Shown: positions 46,975 to 59,121, numbered from the stretch's first letter. The stretch is 64,000 nucleotides of DNA from Merluccius polli (GCA_030340625.1 JAOPHQ010000626.1:1-64000); one strand, 5' to 3'. Notes: generated from the sequence alone by a model not told the origin. Program-made: numbers and translations.

Positions 46975-47067
46975 TGGGAGAGCTCCCTAGTTTATCAGGT
47001 CTCTCTTGAGAATGAGACCCTGTGTCTCAGTGAGATCTAAATAAAAGTTAAATAAAAAAGAAATGTA
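46975..47067 (+). mobile_element. Retroelement 3' end with A-rich tail
   Basis: CTCTTGAGAATGAGACCCTG and TCTCAGTGAGATCTAAATAA precede AAGTTAAATAAAAAAG. This matches the 3' end of a dispersed fish non-LTR retroelement (usually written GGTTAAATAAAGGTTAAATA) as I remember it. Only about 90 bp remain, a strongly 5'-truncated copy. Confidence 0.65.
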
Positions 47068-47998
47068 AAAAAATGTAAAAATTCTCTCTTTGCTCTATTG
47101 CTCCATTCGGGCAATGTAGCTACTGTACAACTTGGTACATATTTGTTATGTGTTATTCTGGCATTCTTAGTTTTTGTTAGGTTATTTTACATAAACGTTG
47201 AAGAAGCAAGGATGAAAAAAACTTGTATAATTTTCTATATTTGTAGCTCTTTGATTTAATCTCAAGTCTCTAGGGGTGCTATCCAAGAGGGAAATAGGAA
47301 GAGAGCATTTCTGTGTTTCAACATGCCTCCACTAGAAGAACCATGATGCAGCAATACTGCATGACTTGTACTCTCCCAGCTCAGTTCAAACGACAAGCCC
47401 TACACGTGAACAGCGCACCGCCTTGCCTCAAAAAGTCAAGGTAGGGCCATGTCTCTGTCGATATTAAACATATTTGAGGGCTGTCCCATATCTGCTGCTC
47501 TAAAACCCCAGACTTTCCGCTGTTCCAGATTATACCAAGGCTCATAAAAATGTAAATCTGCCGTACATGGGCGGAGTGTGTTGAGGGTGATTTATAAATA
47601 CCGCCGACAAACTGCGTCTCTTATCCATTTATTTCCCTCCTCTTTGATGGCTGGCTTCTGAGAGTTGGCCGCTAATCTGACGTTTCGTACGTTTTTCAGA
47701 CTATTTTAGGAGATGGTGGGAGATAGACGTATTATTTTTTTCTGCTCGTCGTCAGCATTCTCAAAGCTGTGTGGAGATGATTAGAATAGATTCCCAGAGT
47801 ATAATACCATCACTCACCACCGCCGCCAAGGCAAGCGTGCACGGGACGAACACGGCATCTTTGCTCAAACAATATATTTAAATCAAAGTATATTTTGGAG
47901 CACATGCATTTTAAATGGCCCACAATATTCAATTGTAAAAAAAAAAAATACAGGCCACAAAAAGCACAATATAGTGTTTATCAGAGATTCTGTGAAAA
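47068..47998. other. Single-copy non-coding DNA
   Basis: No gene or repeat end is visible except a 12-base A run at 47938-47949. The stretch 47570-47840 is GC-balanced and repeat-free (GGTGATTTATAAATACCGCC and neighbours) and may be conserved. Confidence 0.45.
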
Positions 47999-48135
47999 AT
48001 AGATAGGTTCTTTATTCATCCCTGAGGCGAAATTATGGTTTAAAAGCAGCACACATCAGAGCAAAAGGAAAATAATAATCAAAACACTACGAATTGGCAA
48101 AATACAATAACATCTGTATCAACACAGAGCTGCTG
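47999..48135 (-). mobile_element. LINE 3' end, minus strand, truncated
   Basis: ATAGATAGGTTCTTTATTCA followed by TCCCTGAGGCGAAATTATGG resembles, on the minus strand, the end of a fish LINE that terminates in GATAATAAAG-like sequence. The similar 3' end at 57.5 kb supports the class. It is only about 140 bp long and non-coding. Confidence 0.6.
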
Positions 48136-49152
48136 AAACTGTCAGCTTGACTACCAGCTTGACCTGCCCAGGAAGTATTGAAACCCCTAGATTCTCACTA
48201 ACTACCTTTTTTTTAATATATTCATTTATTTGTGAGGGACAAGTACAAAGAATCATTGACAGTTGAAGAGGCAGTGTCTGCTGTATTATACACGTGTATA
48301 TAGCCGAAGCTCATTTCCAGCACCAGTCCCGCGGTGGGCATTGATACTTCAAACAATCAATCAATTTCCCTTTTTGAATGTCTGATTTATTTGCCTTAAC
48401 TCCGCTCCAGTCTATTTGCCCTGTATGTGTCCTGCACTTACAGAGACGCCACAAATTACGTCTAACAGCTAAGTAACTCTCACGACTGACAAACAACCAC
48501 CACTTTCTCTTGCCTTTTGCCAAATTAAAGGCTTGATTCAAAGTAACAGCAGCTCTTTTCGGTCTATTTGTTCCACACAAGCCTGTGTTGTTTCTGCCCC
48601 TCATATCTTACCCCCCCGCTTGTATATTCTCTGTTTACTCTCTGGTTTGTACTTCACACTGTGCAGTAATGACCGCGTAGAGGTTGATTAATGCGAGTAT
48701 TGATTTTATTGTTAAATGTGAGATTAGATGCATGGACTGGATAAGCCAGTGCTATTTGTCAACTGCGCTGGCATATAATTAACCGCTCAATTCTTCTTTC
48801 ATGGCTCTACACATTTATTAAATATTGAGGCTGATGTTGGTGTATTTTTACCTACAGAGGCCTGTTGCCCCCGGGACAACAGTCGTACATGGAGAACCTA
48901 GGAATACCACTAATATTATTCAGTGTAGGGTAGGGGTTACATTTGCAATAGCCTGAGGAGGCAACGCAACACATTAAAGCAGAACGGGGTAACTTGGCAC
49001 GTTCACAATTGCTATACCTATAATTTACATACAGTTTGCCAAAACAACATTAGCATGGTCAGCAATCCTATGGTCGGTCAAATGTAGCACACATAACTAC
49101 CTGTGTATTAAAGGTTCTGGTTAGCATACTACATACTAATACAGTTTTATGC
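48136..49152. other. Single-copy non-coding DNA
   Basis: No gene recognised; the 97-codon minus frame at 48311-48604 carries no known motif. ATTAAT-type strings occur around 48690-48790. Confidence 0.45.
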
Positions 49153-49325
49153 ATTCATTCATTTTTTACATAGATATTGTTATCGAAAGCAACTTACAGT
49201 GAATAAAGATACATACGTTATTTAGGAGCAGGTAGGGGTTAGTCATCCTGCTCAAGGATACAGGTTGATTGCCGACATTGGGGATCGAACCCACAACCCA
49301 AACCCAAACACCCTATCTATGACAC
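49153..49325 (-). mobile_element. tRNA-derived SINE, minus strand
   Basis: On the minus strand: GGGTTCGATCCCCAATGTCG (B box), ATCCTTGAGCAGGATGACTA, CCCTACCTGCTCCTAAATAA, then tail CACTGTAAGTTGCTTTCGAT and terminal AATGAATGAATG. Same family as the 1.1, 7.4 and 10.7 kb copies, moderately diverged. Confidence 0.82.
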
Positions 49326-49850
49326 TATCTTCTCCGTTACATTCAGAGGTGTTAGGATCTTGAAACATTGGGGGCTTAGCCCAGCCCAGAAATCTTTGAT
49401 TTTCACCCGATTATTGCACAATTTTCAAGTTATTTGAGAGTAAAATGAATGTAAGATGTGAGCCACTGTGCTCTACCAAATGGCTCCGGTCAGATGCGTA
49501 GGCTGGCTTTCATAACATGAAATCAAAATAAACTCAATGACTGCAATCTACTCTACTCTAATCTACTGCTAGATTACTCACTAAACTTCATTATTATGTT
49601 TAATTTCAGCAGCAGCAGTAAAAACCCTAAGAAAAAATAAGCCTTGACATTGACAATCACATGCTAGATTGTATGCTGCCAATGCTTTGTTCAATTTAAA
49701 AAAATGACCAACCCTGGTCTCATAGCTTCTGCTTCTATTGTGTGACAAGGGCTCCTCTGGAACTGTGACAAATGTTAACTGTGACAAACTGTGTAAACTC
49801 TGTCTTATCTGTCAATCTGATACTATCTCCTGTCTATCTCCTCTTCTTCT
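49326..49850. other. Non-coding interval
   Basis: About 500 bp without recognised features. Confidence 0.45.
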
Positions 49851-49851
49851 T

Positions 49852-50325
49852 GCCTGGGAACCAGATGCGAGCTCATGTTTTATTTGCTCTGGCAGATATG
49901 TCTGGCGTCCCTCCCGTTCAGACAGACTTCCAGCCGACTTGCCCCGGGTCGGGCCGATCACAACCATTTATCTAATATTGGGCGGGTTTGTTCCAGGACA
50001 GAGGACGCCGTTGAGGCATTTTTGTACACAACCAATGGCTGCCCCTGATGTGGAACGGTCTGTTGAATCCCAATCGCAACTGTATTAAATTAACTGGACA
50101 ATATATTTTCTCTAAATGAAGAATAAACAACTGCACTCAAAGCTTTTGTTGACAAGAAAGATTTGTTTGTTGTACTTTTGATAGGATTTGGTAAAAGTAA
50201 CATTTACGTCACGTTCCGTGGTTCTGATTGGTTGTTGGTCTATCCAATTGCGTCCAGAGGCATTTTGGTCTGCGCCTGTTGATCACGCCCCTTGGGAATC
50301 GAAAACAAACTGAGAGGTTCCAGGC
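49852..50325. mobile_element. Putative MITE with GCCTGG(G)AACC ends
   Basis: The left end GCCTGGGAACC and right end GGTTCCAGGC are inverted repeats with one base gap. The interior has TGATTGGTTG and ACCAATGGC strings and GC-rich arms around an AT-rich middle (50085-50170), the layout usual for non-autonomous DNA elements. The 116-codon frame at 49738-50088 is probably fortuitous. No target duplication could be fixed. Confidence 0.55.
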
Positions 50326-51079
50326 TAATACGCATTTGTGAATTGGTCATGTGATGCCAGGCTACTCTAACCCCTCCAGTAGCTCGTTTGGTGTCTCATC
50401 TGTCTGTCACTCCTCATCTCTGCAATCTCCTCCTGTGCTCTTCTCCTCTCTCCTGTCCTGGTCATAAACAGATGCAATCAGCATATGCCAACCAAAATCT
50501 AACCAAATCTCTAATTTTTTGATGTGATGGTTAGATCATAAACACATGGTATTTATCAATTTATGTTATACATAAACTTAACTAATTATTTGAACACACC
50601 AATATCAGATTTTACAAAAGCAAACCATTAATGCACTATTCCATCCCATAGGGTTAGTCATCAATGCTCATTATTCCATATGGGCTGACAGTCACACAAC
50701 ACGGCAACACAATTGGATGCCAGCTACAGGCCAATATTCAATGCAGCAACAGATGTACATCAGTCAGCATTCTATTGCTAGTTATTACTAACTGCAGTGT
50801 AATCAGTGGGTTCTGTACGAACTCCATCTGACAACATCTATCTTCATGGCCTCATCCGTTCCTCTGTTGTGCTCTTGTTGCTCTTTCAAGTTCTCTCTCT
50901 GTCTCTATCTCTGTCTCTCGTATTATATCTTTATATATATTTTATATATTATATTTCCACTACATACCACTCCTTTGTTGTCTGTCAGCGTTTCTGCCCT
51001 TTCATTTCATGTCTTTCCATGCCCAACATCGTTATTCTTCTATTGTGCTTTTCCGGGGGGGACGCATCAGGGTGTGGCG
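50326..51079. other. Non-coding interval
   Basis: Single-copy sequence with a CT-rich part near 50890-50920 followed by a TATA-rich part at 50925-50955. No coding evidence. Confidence 0.45.
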
Positions 51080-52110
51080 TCTTGATTTCATTTGGGTGAA
51101 TGTGTCAATCACTTTGTCATCATCAAGGCCTCCAAACAACTCTCTCACTGTCAGATCCTTGAGACTCATCATGGCCCACTAAATGATCTCTCACAGCTGC
51201 AGCTGCTGACCGGGATGGTAAGGGCCACCTGTAAGATCGCTTTCAATGATGGGAACATCATGGGATAAAGGAGCTTGAACACACTCAGAATGTCTGGGAT
51301 GGCTTTCTGACCCCTTCCTGCTCAAAAAGCTTGCTGCCACCAAGACCTCTTCTGGGACTAGTTGGATGTTGTAATGTGAGGCTAGTTTCTCTAGGAACTG
51401 CATGCACAGGAAAGTTTCAGAAGCCGGGTGACATACTTGGATGTCAGTCATGACCTCACTCCCAACACTGGAAAAACGATTCTCCAGCTCATTGGTCATT
51501 CGATCGATGCGGGGGTAGAAACGCCTCTTGAGATGTTCTGAATCATTGAGCAGGTCTGAGCTGGACCCACACAACACCTCCACAACAAAGTCTTCATCCT
51601 CTTCTATTTCCTTCTCGGACTGAGAGAGGGCTCCCGGGTGTTGTTCTCCTCACATGTTGTCTTTGTCATGGCATAGATGTCTTCAGCCACCTCACAGTTT
51701 GCTGGCTGACCAGGGTGTCATGGACAGCCAAATGTGCTGTCCATGTGCACCGCCTGTGCCAAGTCGACGGTTTCTTTCTGAATAAATTTCTGAAACCCTT
51801 CAGCGATGCCAAACAACTTTTTGAACACAACCAACAGGTAGTTTGAATCATTTTGAATGTGGACCTAGTTCTGTTGGTGTTTTGATCATTTGAAAGGATT
51901 TTATGATGGCAGGAAAATTCTTCAGGAGTGCATTAACAGAGCACAGCCCATTGGGTGTTTGATATTTGTACAAGCTCCCCCTGCTCAATGTGGAGCTCTT
52001 TCTGAAAGGCAGCAAACTGGTCGTGGTTCACTATAGAGACACACTGAAAAATGAGTAGAGGCTTTCAAGCAGATCAAACAAATCACTGGCTTCAGGAATA
52101 GCCTTGCAGG
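51080..52110 (-). pseudogene. Decayed hAT/ZMYM1-like transposase
   Basis: Read on the minus strand, pieces of a hAT-superfamily transposase of the DUF4371/ZMYM1-like type appear in order: AIPEASDLFDLLESLYSFFS (about 52110-52045), FAAFQKELHI and QISNTQWA (the conserved DTRW position, here NTQW, about 51990-51945), NALLKNFPAIIKSF, VFKKLFGIAEGFQKFIQKET and DLAQAVHMDSTF (about 51840-51730), and a 130-codon frame at 51583-51191 with RRFYPRIDRMTNELENRF and SETFLCMQFLEKLASHYNI. At least three frame changes and stops separate them, so it is inactive. The C-terminal hAT dimerisation segment is not visible. No terminal inverted repeats were found. It could also derive from a domesticated gene of this type. 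Confidence 0.85.
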
Positions 52111-54068
52111 TGTAGCAAAGGACCATAGTTACGCCCAGAAAAGGACCATTTGTGCACTTGAGTGAAAAAACAAACATGGAAAGCCTTAAACATAATTTAT
52201 TTATTACTTGTACTTGTGGACAGTCGCTATATGTGCAGCTACACTGGTAGCATTTGATACTGGTTTAAATACACAATGTATCGTACGTAAAACATGGGCA
52301 AAAAACGCAACAAAACAACGCAACAAAACTTATATATCTTATAGAACTTGTACTGTATATTTTTCATAAGCATAACATTTTGTATATTACCTTAGCAGAA
52401 CTAGTACTGTATAGATGACAGCCCCTAAGAAATGTTTATGCTTATGCTTGTCTTAGATAACATTAAAGTGCTACGGTATCTCTCTTTATAAATAAATCTA
52501 TATAGTCACTTTCAAGTTTTTCTGATTCTTTGTCACGTCCGCCAACTGTTGTATAAAACAATATAGAGGACCAAAATGACGAAAAAACACTGCAAGAATG
52601 TACAAAGAGCCACTAACACCACACACACACACACACACACTGCAAACATTCACACACCCAGATGAGAATACCATACAGAGATGAGAATGGTATTTCTGGG
52701 TGCTGGGAATACGGGTGGTGTCTCAGCACATCCATATTTCAGTGTGGAGCTGTATCTCCAGTGTCACTCCCCATCTCGTCTGAGTGGAGGCACCACCACC
52801 TCCACCATGGCAGACTCTGCTGAAACATGTTCATGTTCCTGACCCACTTACTGCATGCTATCTGCATGCTATCTGCTATCTGGATGCTATCTTCAGCAGC
52901 ACCTTATGTAAACAGGGCGGGGCCACGGTGTACTGTTGTAGGTCAAATTGCTGTATTTACCCCCCCACACACACACACACACACCTATAGACACACACAC
53001 ATACATATAAAGAGAGACACACACACACAAATACATGGTACACACTAGCACTAATACACTATACATTCTAGCATAAACACACACACACAAGACCACAAAC
53101 CATTAGTATAATGCATCACACAAGCTAACCAAATCAACTTTTGTATCATTTTAAACTCAAAACAAATACTAATCACACCAGTGCTATCCACCACGCTTGG
53201 TTTTTTCTAAGTTTTTAAAAGATGCTGATGGGGATCTCAGTGCTCGTGGCTCTGCTGTAGACGGGAGAAGAATGGCCAGTGTGTCATTGATGGATAATTG
53301 AAGAGCACAAGGAGCAGTTGGATAACCAGAAGCCTTCAGGGATGCCTTAGTGTTTCATTTTAAACCACCCCCCCCCCCCCCCCCCCTCCCCCCCCGCTGT
53401 TCAATAATGTAGAGAGGGCCTTTGAAAGCCCAGCCGAGAACTGGTGCTCACAGGCTGTCATCAGTGCCAGGAAGTTGAAGCCACAGTGTGTAGTGGTAGA
53501 TATGTGGAGGGGCTTTTTCTATTCATTTATTTGTGTGTGTGTGTGTGAGGGAGATAGAGAAGGGGAGAGGGAGGAAGATGGTGAGTGAGGGAGTTGGAGA
53601 GAGAGTCAGAGGTAGAGAAAGAGTGTGTGAAAGAGAAAGCGTGTGTGTTTGTGTTTTTTTGTGTGTATGTGTGTGTGTGCATGTATCTCTGTCCATGGTA
53701 CTGCTTCTCAGTTGTTTTTTGTTCTTCCCCTTGCTCTAACCGCAGGTAGTTAGGTTTATGTGGTCACAACATAGAATCCCCCCTCACATTGAAAATAAAT
53801 ATGTTAAAGACTTGCAGCAGCAATACACACGGCTCACATGCTGATTTGGAGGGACGTTATCTCGGTTTTACACCTCCTGCTACAAGAGGATCATCCTAGC
53901 ATATGGAAAACAACACCGGACTGCAAGGCATTAGCAGTGTTTGTTTGTACCACACAGTGGATAAAGTCTGAGGAGTAACTCACCCAAGCCTGTAGCATTC
54001 GCCTACTGTTGTCCTTAGCTAAATTTCCTTGAGCACACCAAAAAGCCGTCTGTATGCGACTGCTAGGG
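52111..54068. other. Non-coding DNA
   Basis: Includes (CA)n at 52619-52640, CA-rich sequence at 52964-53090, poly-C at 53368-53395 and GT-rich sequence at 53533-53680. Nothing else recognised; small frames are repeat-derived. Confidence 0.5.
53368..53395. repeat. Poly-C run
   Basis: Nineteen C, one T, then eight C. Confidence 0.97.
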
Positions 54069-54135
54069 CCTAGCGGCCACGTTGGTTCCGTTCTACTATA
54101 CTCAGCTATCATTTAGAACCAAGGTGGCCGCTAGG
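54069..54135. repeat. Short fold-back with CCTAGCGGCCAC arms
   Basis: CCTAGCGGCCACGTTGGTTC (54069-54088) pairs with GAACCAAGGTGGCCGCTAGG (54116-54135); 19 of 20 positions match. The loop is 27 bases. The whole is 67 bp, about the size of a miniature fold-back element or a structured RNA arm. Confidence 0.85.
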
Positions 54136-54619
54136 TGAATAAGGCTCATTGTGAGTTACAAGGTGGGGATGAGTCAGGCCTGTCTGAAAGGGAGTGTGGC
54201 TGTTTGTCTCGATGAGGGACTCCTCTGCTAAAGTGTTTGGATCCATCATGGACGGCTGGAATTCACCCAGTAATGAGCCATGTTATCCAATGTTATGTCC
54301 ACACACACACAGACGCACACAAACACACTCACGCACATGCGCAAACATACACACCCCATCGCAGACGAACACACACACACACACCTCTTTTCTACTGAAT
54401 TCCAAAATGGATGTGTCTTCAAGGTGAAATAGGTCTGTTGTCAACAAGCAGCTGGCTGCTGCTGTGGTTTCCATGGACGACCAGTGAAACACATGGGGTC
54501 CAGTTTGTTTTTCTGACCAAGTAAACTGTATCTTACACTGCCGGTTGGCTTCACAACAGATCTCTTCTGAACTCGCTCATTAATTCGCCTGTCATTGACC
54601 AAGCGATGGCATTACCTGA
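54136..54619. other. Non-coding interval
   Basis: CA-rich sequence at 54300-54385 inside otherwise single-copy DNA. No gene recognised. Confidence 0.5.
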
Positions 54620-55452
54620 TTTTCAAATAGGGATGCTCCGATCAGCATTTTTGGGGGCCGATCCGATCACCGATCACAGGAATCATATATCTGCCGATCA
54701 CCGATCACAGATCACAGAATGGATGGGGGGGGGGGGGGGGGGGTGCGCGCAATAGTACCACCGCGGACCTACGGCCGACGGGGGGGGGGGGGGGGGGGGG
54801 GGCGCGCGCGATTGTAACACTATGGCCGACGTAACACACCGCGGACCTACGACCGGGGGGGGGGGGGGGGGGGGGGGGGGGTGCGCGGTGTGTTACTATT
54901 GCGCTCTCAAAAAGGAGGACAAATACGCGTCCGGCTCTTTAAAGACTTTCCGCTCACGCTGTCGGCTGGCCGCACGGCTTCACGTTGCGCTCCCCGTGTG
55001 AAGTGACGGGCGGAGGAGCGCCATTCAGATTTTTCAACCGCCGCGTCAAAAAAGATGTAAACAGTTCTCAACTCTTCCAACAGCTCCCACGTGCGCGCGC
55101 ATGCGTTCGACGAGCACGGAAGCGTCAGTTCCACGGGAGTGTGCCCGCTTGTCGTGCCGCCTGACAGAATGCTGCGTCTTCTCTCTGCCCGCTCGCCTCT
55201 CCACCCCCCCCCCCCCCCTAGTTTGCATGCCTGAATTTACGTCATGCGCGGAAAACAAAACAATCTCATAATTTACGTCACGCACAGAAAAACAGTCTCG
55301 GATAAAAAAAAAAATATATATATATACAGTATATTTATATGCGATCGGCTTTTCTGATCGGCACTTTGAGAGCCCACCGATCAACCTGTTTAGGGTCCAT
55401 ATCGGCCGATAACGATCGGCGGCCGATTGATCGGAGCATCCCTAGTTTCAAA
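54620..55452. mobile_element. hAT element, 817 bp, with near-perfect TSD
   Basis: The element is 54628-55444. Its ends are TAGGGATGCTCCGATCA on the left and the complement TGATCGGAGCATCCCTA on the right, 17 bp perfect, followed inward by CGATCACCGATCAC and CGGCCGATAACGATCGGC. The flanks TTTTCAAA and GTTTCAAA agree at 7 of 8 positions. Three runs of 19, 23 and 27 G (54725-54743, 54780-54802, 54855-54881) lie in a repeated block with CCGCGGACCTACG and GCGCGATTGTAACAC. No transposase motif was recognised in the 75- and 112-codon minus frames, so it is non-autonomous. Confidence 0.92.
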
Positions 55453-56505
55453 TATCGTAAAAAGAGATGTGAAAAGATAAAACCTTGCTGAGGTTGGTTA
55501 CTGTCTGTATCGCTATCTGTCCACCCATTTGTCTCTCTCCGTCTCGTGTGTGTTTTGTCCTCCTGAGCGTAGGACCGGTCAGGGTGTATGCATTATTAAG
55601 AGTGGTTCCATCATTGTGTGTTGGTGACGCTAGGCATGGCGTTCTGCTTCCTGTTTGCTGCCTGTTACTTCCTGTTAGTGAGGTAATGGCCATGGTGACG
55701 GTCACTCTTGAGACCAAGCCATACATATGACATCATAGATGAGCTTCGACTCCCTGTCTCTTGCTCATCATCCCTCCCTCTCTCTTTACTTCTCTCTATT
55801 CCTATTCTGTCTTCTGTCCCTTTAAATTGACCTTTATCTCTCTCGGCTCTTCTTCTTTCTATCTCTCTCCACTTTATTTTTTCCCTCCCATTTCTTGCTG
55901 TCCCTCGTTTATCTCTTTACATCCCCTCTCTTTATACCTCACTTTATTTCCCCTCTCTCCTCCCTATCTGTCTGTCCCTCTCTCTGTCGAGCGAGAGAGA
56001 GAGAGAGAGCGAGACAGAGAGAGAGAGAGCGACAGAGAGAGCGCGAGAGCGAGACATGGATAGAGAGAGAGGGAGTTAACGTGTCTTGGCTGTGTGGGCC
56101 GTGTGGAAGTAATTGGAATGCACACTTCCGAGGTCCTTACATTGATATGCTAATCCCCTCCATTAATCTTGTCCCCTCGCATGTGAGCAGAGGGGCCAGA
56201 TGCCACACCGGTTGCTCCTCGCCGCCCAAACCGCGTTTGTGCGTGGCCATTTTGGCGGGGGAGAGAGAGAGCAATCAGCTGGAAAATAGGCGAGGAAGCC
56301 CGGGGTCAGGACATCGCTATGGTAACTGTCCCGTACCCCCCGCCGAACTGGCTGCAGATTAATTAGTCCGCTTGCTGTACATATTATGTCCGATCACCAT
56401 CTCCACCCACACAAAAACACACAAGCGCGCACACACACACACACACACACCAACACACACACGCCATCATTCCCGCCATAGTCCATCGCTGACAACATTG
56501 AGGCC

Positions 56506-56541
<36 letters not shown>

Positions 56542-57035
56542 TATGTGTGTACATATATACATACAGATAACATTATTCCATTTCTAAGTGACCCAACACA
56601 AAGTAAATAACAACACTATGTCAGTAGGACATTTGTTTTTCATTGAGTACCCCTTGTAGTCGCATCACTGACCGTAGCCTCACAGGCGTTTGTAAAGATT
56701 GCCACCGTGTCTTTTGTATATACAGTATTCAGGTCAGCGGTAACTGTGAAAATGTGTGTCATCTGAGGCATCGTCGTATTTCCAGGTGCCTGTTCTGTAG
56801 TGATACACACTGCTACACACCAGTGGGTGGGTACCTTAACGCAGGGCTGCTGCTCCTAGGACCGCCCCCCCCCCCCCCACCACCACCTATTGATCAGTGA
56901 CACCGCAAGCCGATCAAAGCTCAGTAGGCCAGTTCATCTGCCTCCCTTCATGGTTGGTAGGTCTCTATTCTCCCTACTCCCCACTTCATGCTTTGGTAGC
57001 CACTGTTTGTTGACTGGGGGTGGCTATATGTGAGT

Positions 57036-57039
<4 letters not shown>
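55453..57039. other. Non-coding DNA, CT/GA-rich
   Basis: Pyrimidine-rich sequence at 55765-55988 switches abruptly to purine-rich sequence at 55989-56065. CA repeats lie at 56419-56462, CT at 56509-56538, poly-C at 56866-56879. The stretch 56095-56360 is non-repetitive and open over about 95 codons but without known motifs. Confidence 0.55.

Positions 57040-57095
<56 letters not shown>
57040..57095. repeat. (GA)28 microsatellite
   Basis: A pure GA tract followed by TG-rich sequence to about 57230. Confidence 0.97.
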
Positions 57096-57097
<2 letters not shown>

Positions 57098-57239
57098 CAG
57101 TGTGAATGTGTTTGTGTGTCATGTGTGAATGAGTTTGTGAATGTGTGTGTGTATCAGAGTGCATGTGTGCGTCCGTGTTTGTGTGTGTGTGTGTGTGTGC
57201 GCGTGTGGGCGCGCGTGCATGTGTGTGTGCTTTGGGCCT

Positions 57240-57518
57240 GACATGCGGACCATGCAGGGGCTGGAGGGGGGTGCAGAACCAGTGGATCAGAACGTGACAG
57301 CAGAACATGAGGTCCCCCCCCTGGGCTCAGGTTTGGACAGAACAATCTTTAGTTTTTTTTGTGTTTCCCCCCTGGAGTCAAAAAGCAGATCATTACCTGT
57401 CTGGCTTGGTCCCAGGCGTCGCTGCGCGTCACTGAGCTGTGATCCCACGGCACAGATACCCCTCCGTCTGCCCAGCAACCCGATCAATACCTAGAGCTGA
57501 CCACCACGTGACCACCAT
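57240..57518. other. Non-coding interval
   Basis: Single-copy sequence after the GT-rich tail of the repeat block. The 117-codon plus-strand frame that starts in the GT repeat and ends at 57494 has no known motif. Confidence 0.45.
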
Positions 57519-57710
57519 ATAAGATAAGATAAACCTTTATTAATCACCGGAAGGGGAAATTCAGGTCTTGTATAGCGGCGACAGCAATGAGAATGAAACA
57601 CAGGAGAGGGAAAAGATAAAGAGTACAGCACCAAACCAAGACAATAAGAATACAAAAAAACAATAATGTAATTAAGAATGAAGATAAAGTAGAAGTAAAA
57701 CACTGAGCAG
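57519..57710 (-). mobile_element. LINE 3' end, minus strand, truncated
   Basis: ATAAGATAAGATAAACCTTT followed by ATTAATCACCGGAAGGGGAA is, on the minus strand, the end of a common fish LINE whose 3' end reads AATAAAGG..ATCTTATCTTA. An A-rich stretch (57600-57690) follows. About 190 bp remain and nothing is coding. Confidence 0.7.
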
Positions 57711-57947
57711 CTGGCCATGTCACCGTGGCGCCACCTCCACCTCCACACTGTAGTGTAGTGGAAGTGGGATAACTCGAGTGTTAACTTGAGTGTTACCACT
57801 GACATCATGATGACCTTTTGAGAAGCTCAGGCCCGACCTCGAGCCGGCGGAGAGCGTTGACGTTATGTAGACGTAGTCTTTTTCCTGCGAAATTGTCACG
57901 CCGCTCAAAATACAAACGAATGCAAAGTTCCTCATATTCCTAGTACT

Positions 57948-57950
<3 letters not shown>
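57711..57950. other. Non-coding interval
   Basis: No features recognised. Confidence 0.45.

Positions 57951-57990
<40 letters not shown>
57951..57990. repeat. (GT)20 microsatellite
   Basis: A pure GT tract of 40 bases followed by GAGAGAGA. Confidence 0.98.
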
Positions 57991-58000
<10 letters not shown>

Positions 58001-58265
58001 TTGTGAGATTGGGGCTCATCTCCCTGCCAGCATCCTGAATCAACATCCATGGCCAAAATGAATGGGGTGGTGGGGGGGGGGGGAGGAAGGTGGTGTTTAT
58101 CGTGGCCCAGATCCTCTAGAGTGTGCCAGTGTGAAAAAAATAAGAACTGTCTTATTTCTAAGCTCAGCTCGCTCCAACTCCATCACTCTCTCTTGCTCTC
58201 GCTCTCTCCTTTACTTTTCTTTCTCTCCCTCACTTACGCTCCACCCTTTGCCCCATCATGCTATT

Positions 58266-58297
<32 letters not shown>

Positions 58298-58550
58298 TTC
58301 TCACTCCTGCCTTCAAGGCCGACACAGCAACAACAACAATAACAATAGGCAGAAATGTTTATCCAAGCTTTCGGGGAAACAAATAAAACCATGACCTTTG
58401 CCATCCTGTCCTGCAACTCTCTCATCCGTTGAAACCTCCCCACCCATGTCCCCTCAACCCCCCCCCCCCCGCCGCCACAACCAACCCCGAGCTCCCATCT
58501 CTGTTACAAAGTCCCTCATCATCCTCCCCATCCCCACCACAATACTATCC
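57991..58550. other. Non-coding interval with CT-rich parts
   Basis: A G run at 58072-58083, CT-rich sequence at 58180-58305, an (AAC)n-like stretch at 58328-58346 and a C run at 58459-58470. No gene recognised. Confidence 0.5.
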
Positions 58551-58610
58551 TCTTGCTCGCTCTCGCACTCACTCTCACTCTCTCCCCATCTCTCTCTTTC
58601 TTTCTCTCTG

Positions 58611-58642
<32 letters not shown>

Positions 58643-58757
58643 TGTGTCTCTCTGTCTCTCTCACACACCCTCTCTCCCCCTCTCTCGCTGTCTCTCTCCC
58701 TCCCCCTCTCTCCCCCTCTCTCCCCTTCTCTCTCTCTCTCTCTCTCTCTCTCTTCCT
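58551..58757. repeat. Polypyrimidine CT tract
   Basis: More than 200 bases of nearly pure C/T on the plus strand. The 165- and 210-codon frames through it are Ser/Leu/Pro-only over the repeat and are artefacts. Confidence 0.93.
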
Positions 58758-59082
58758 GAAGCCTGGCTCAGCCTCGTTCTGCCAGTCCCGCGTGCTGCTC
58801 GGCACGCTCCGCTGCTCCGCTTCTCGGCTGCTCTGGTGTGGGCTGGTGACAGGCTACCTCTCCCTCTCTTCATCTGCTGCCCTTCATGGCAGTAAAGAGA
58901 CGTCCACACACACACACATCCATGTGCACACAAACACACACACACGCACAGACATGCAGACGCGTATTTGTATTATCCCATACTCTCTCCCCAGCTCTCT
59001 GCCTTCTTCACTCACCCCTCAATCCCCCCCACCCCCCCCGTCCCCCCTCGACACCCCATGACACACACGTACTCACAACCAC

Positions 59083-59084
59083 AT

Positions 59085-59121
<37 letters not shown>

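Noticed and set aside
58429..59061. 210- and 165-codon plus-strand frames as Ser/Pro-rich proteins
   Set aside because: They are translations of long CT and CA simple repeats where stops are scarce.
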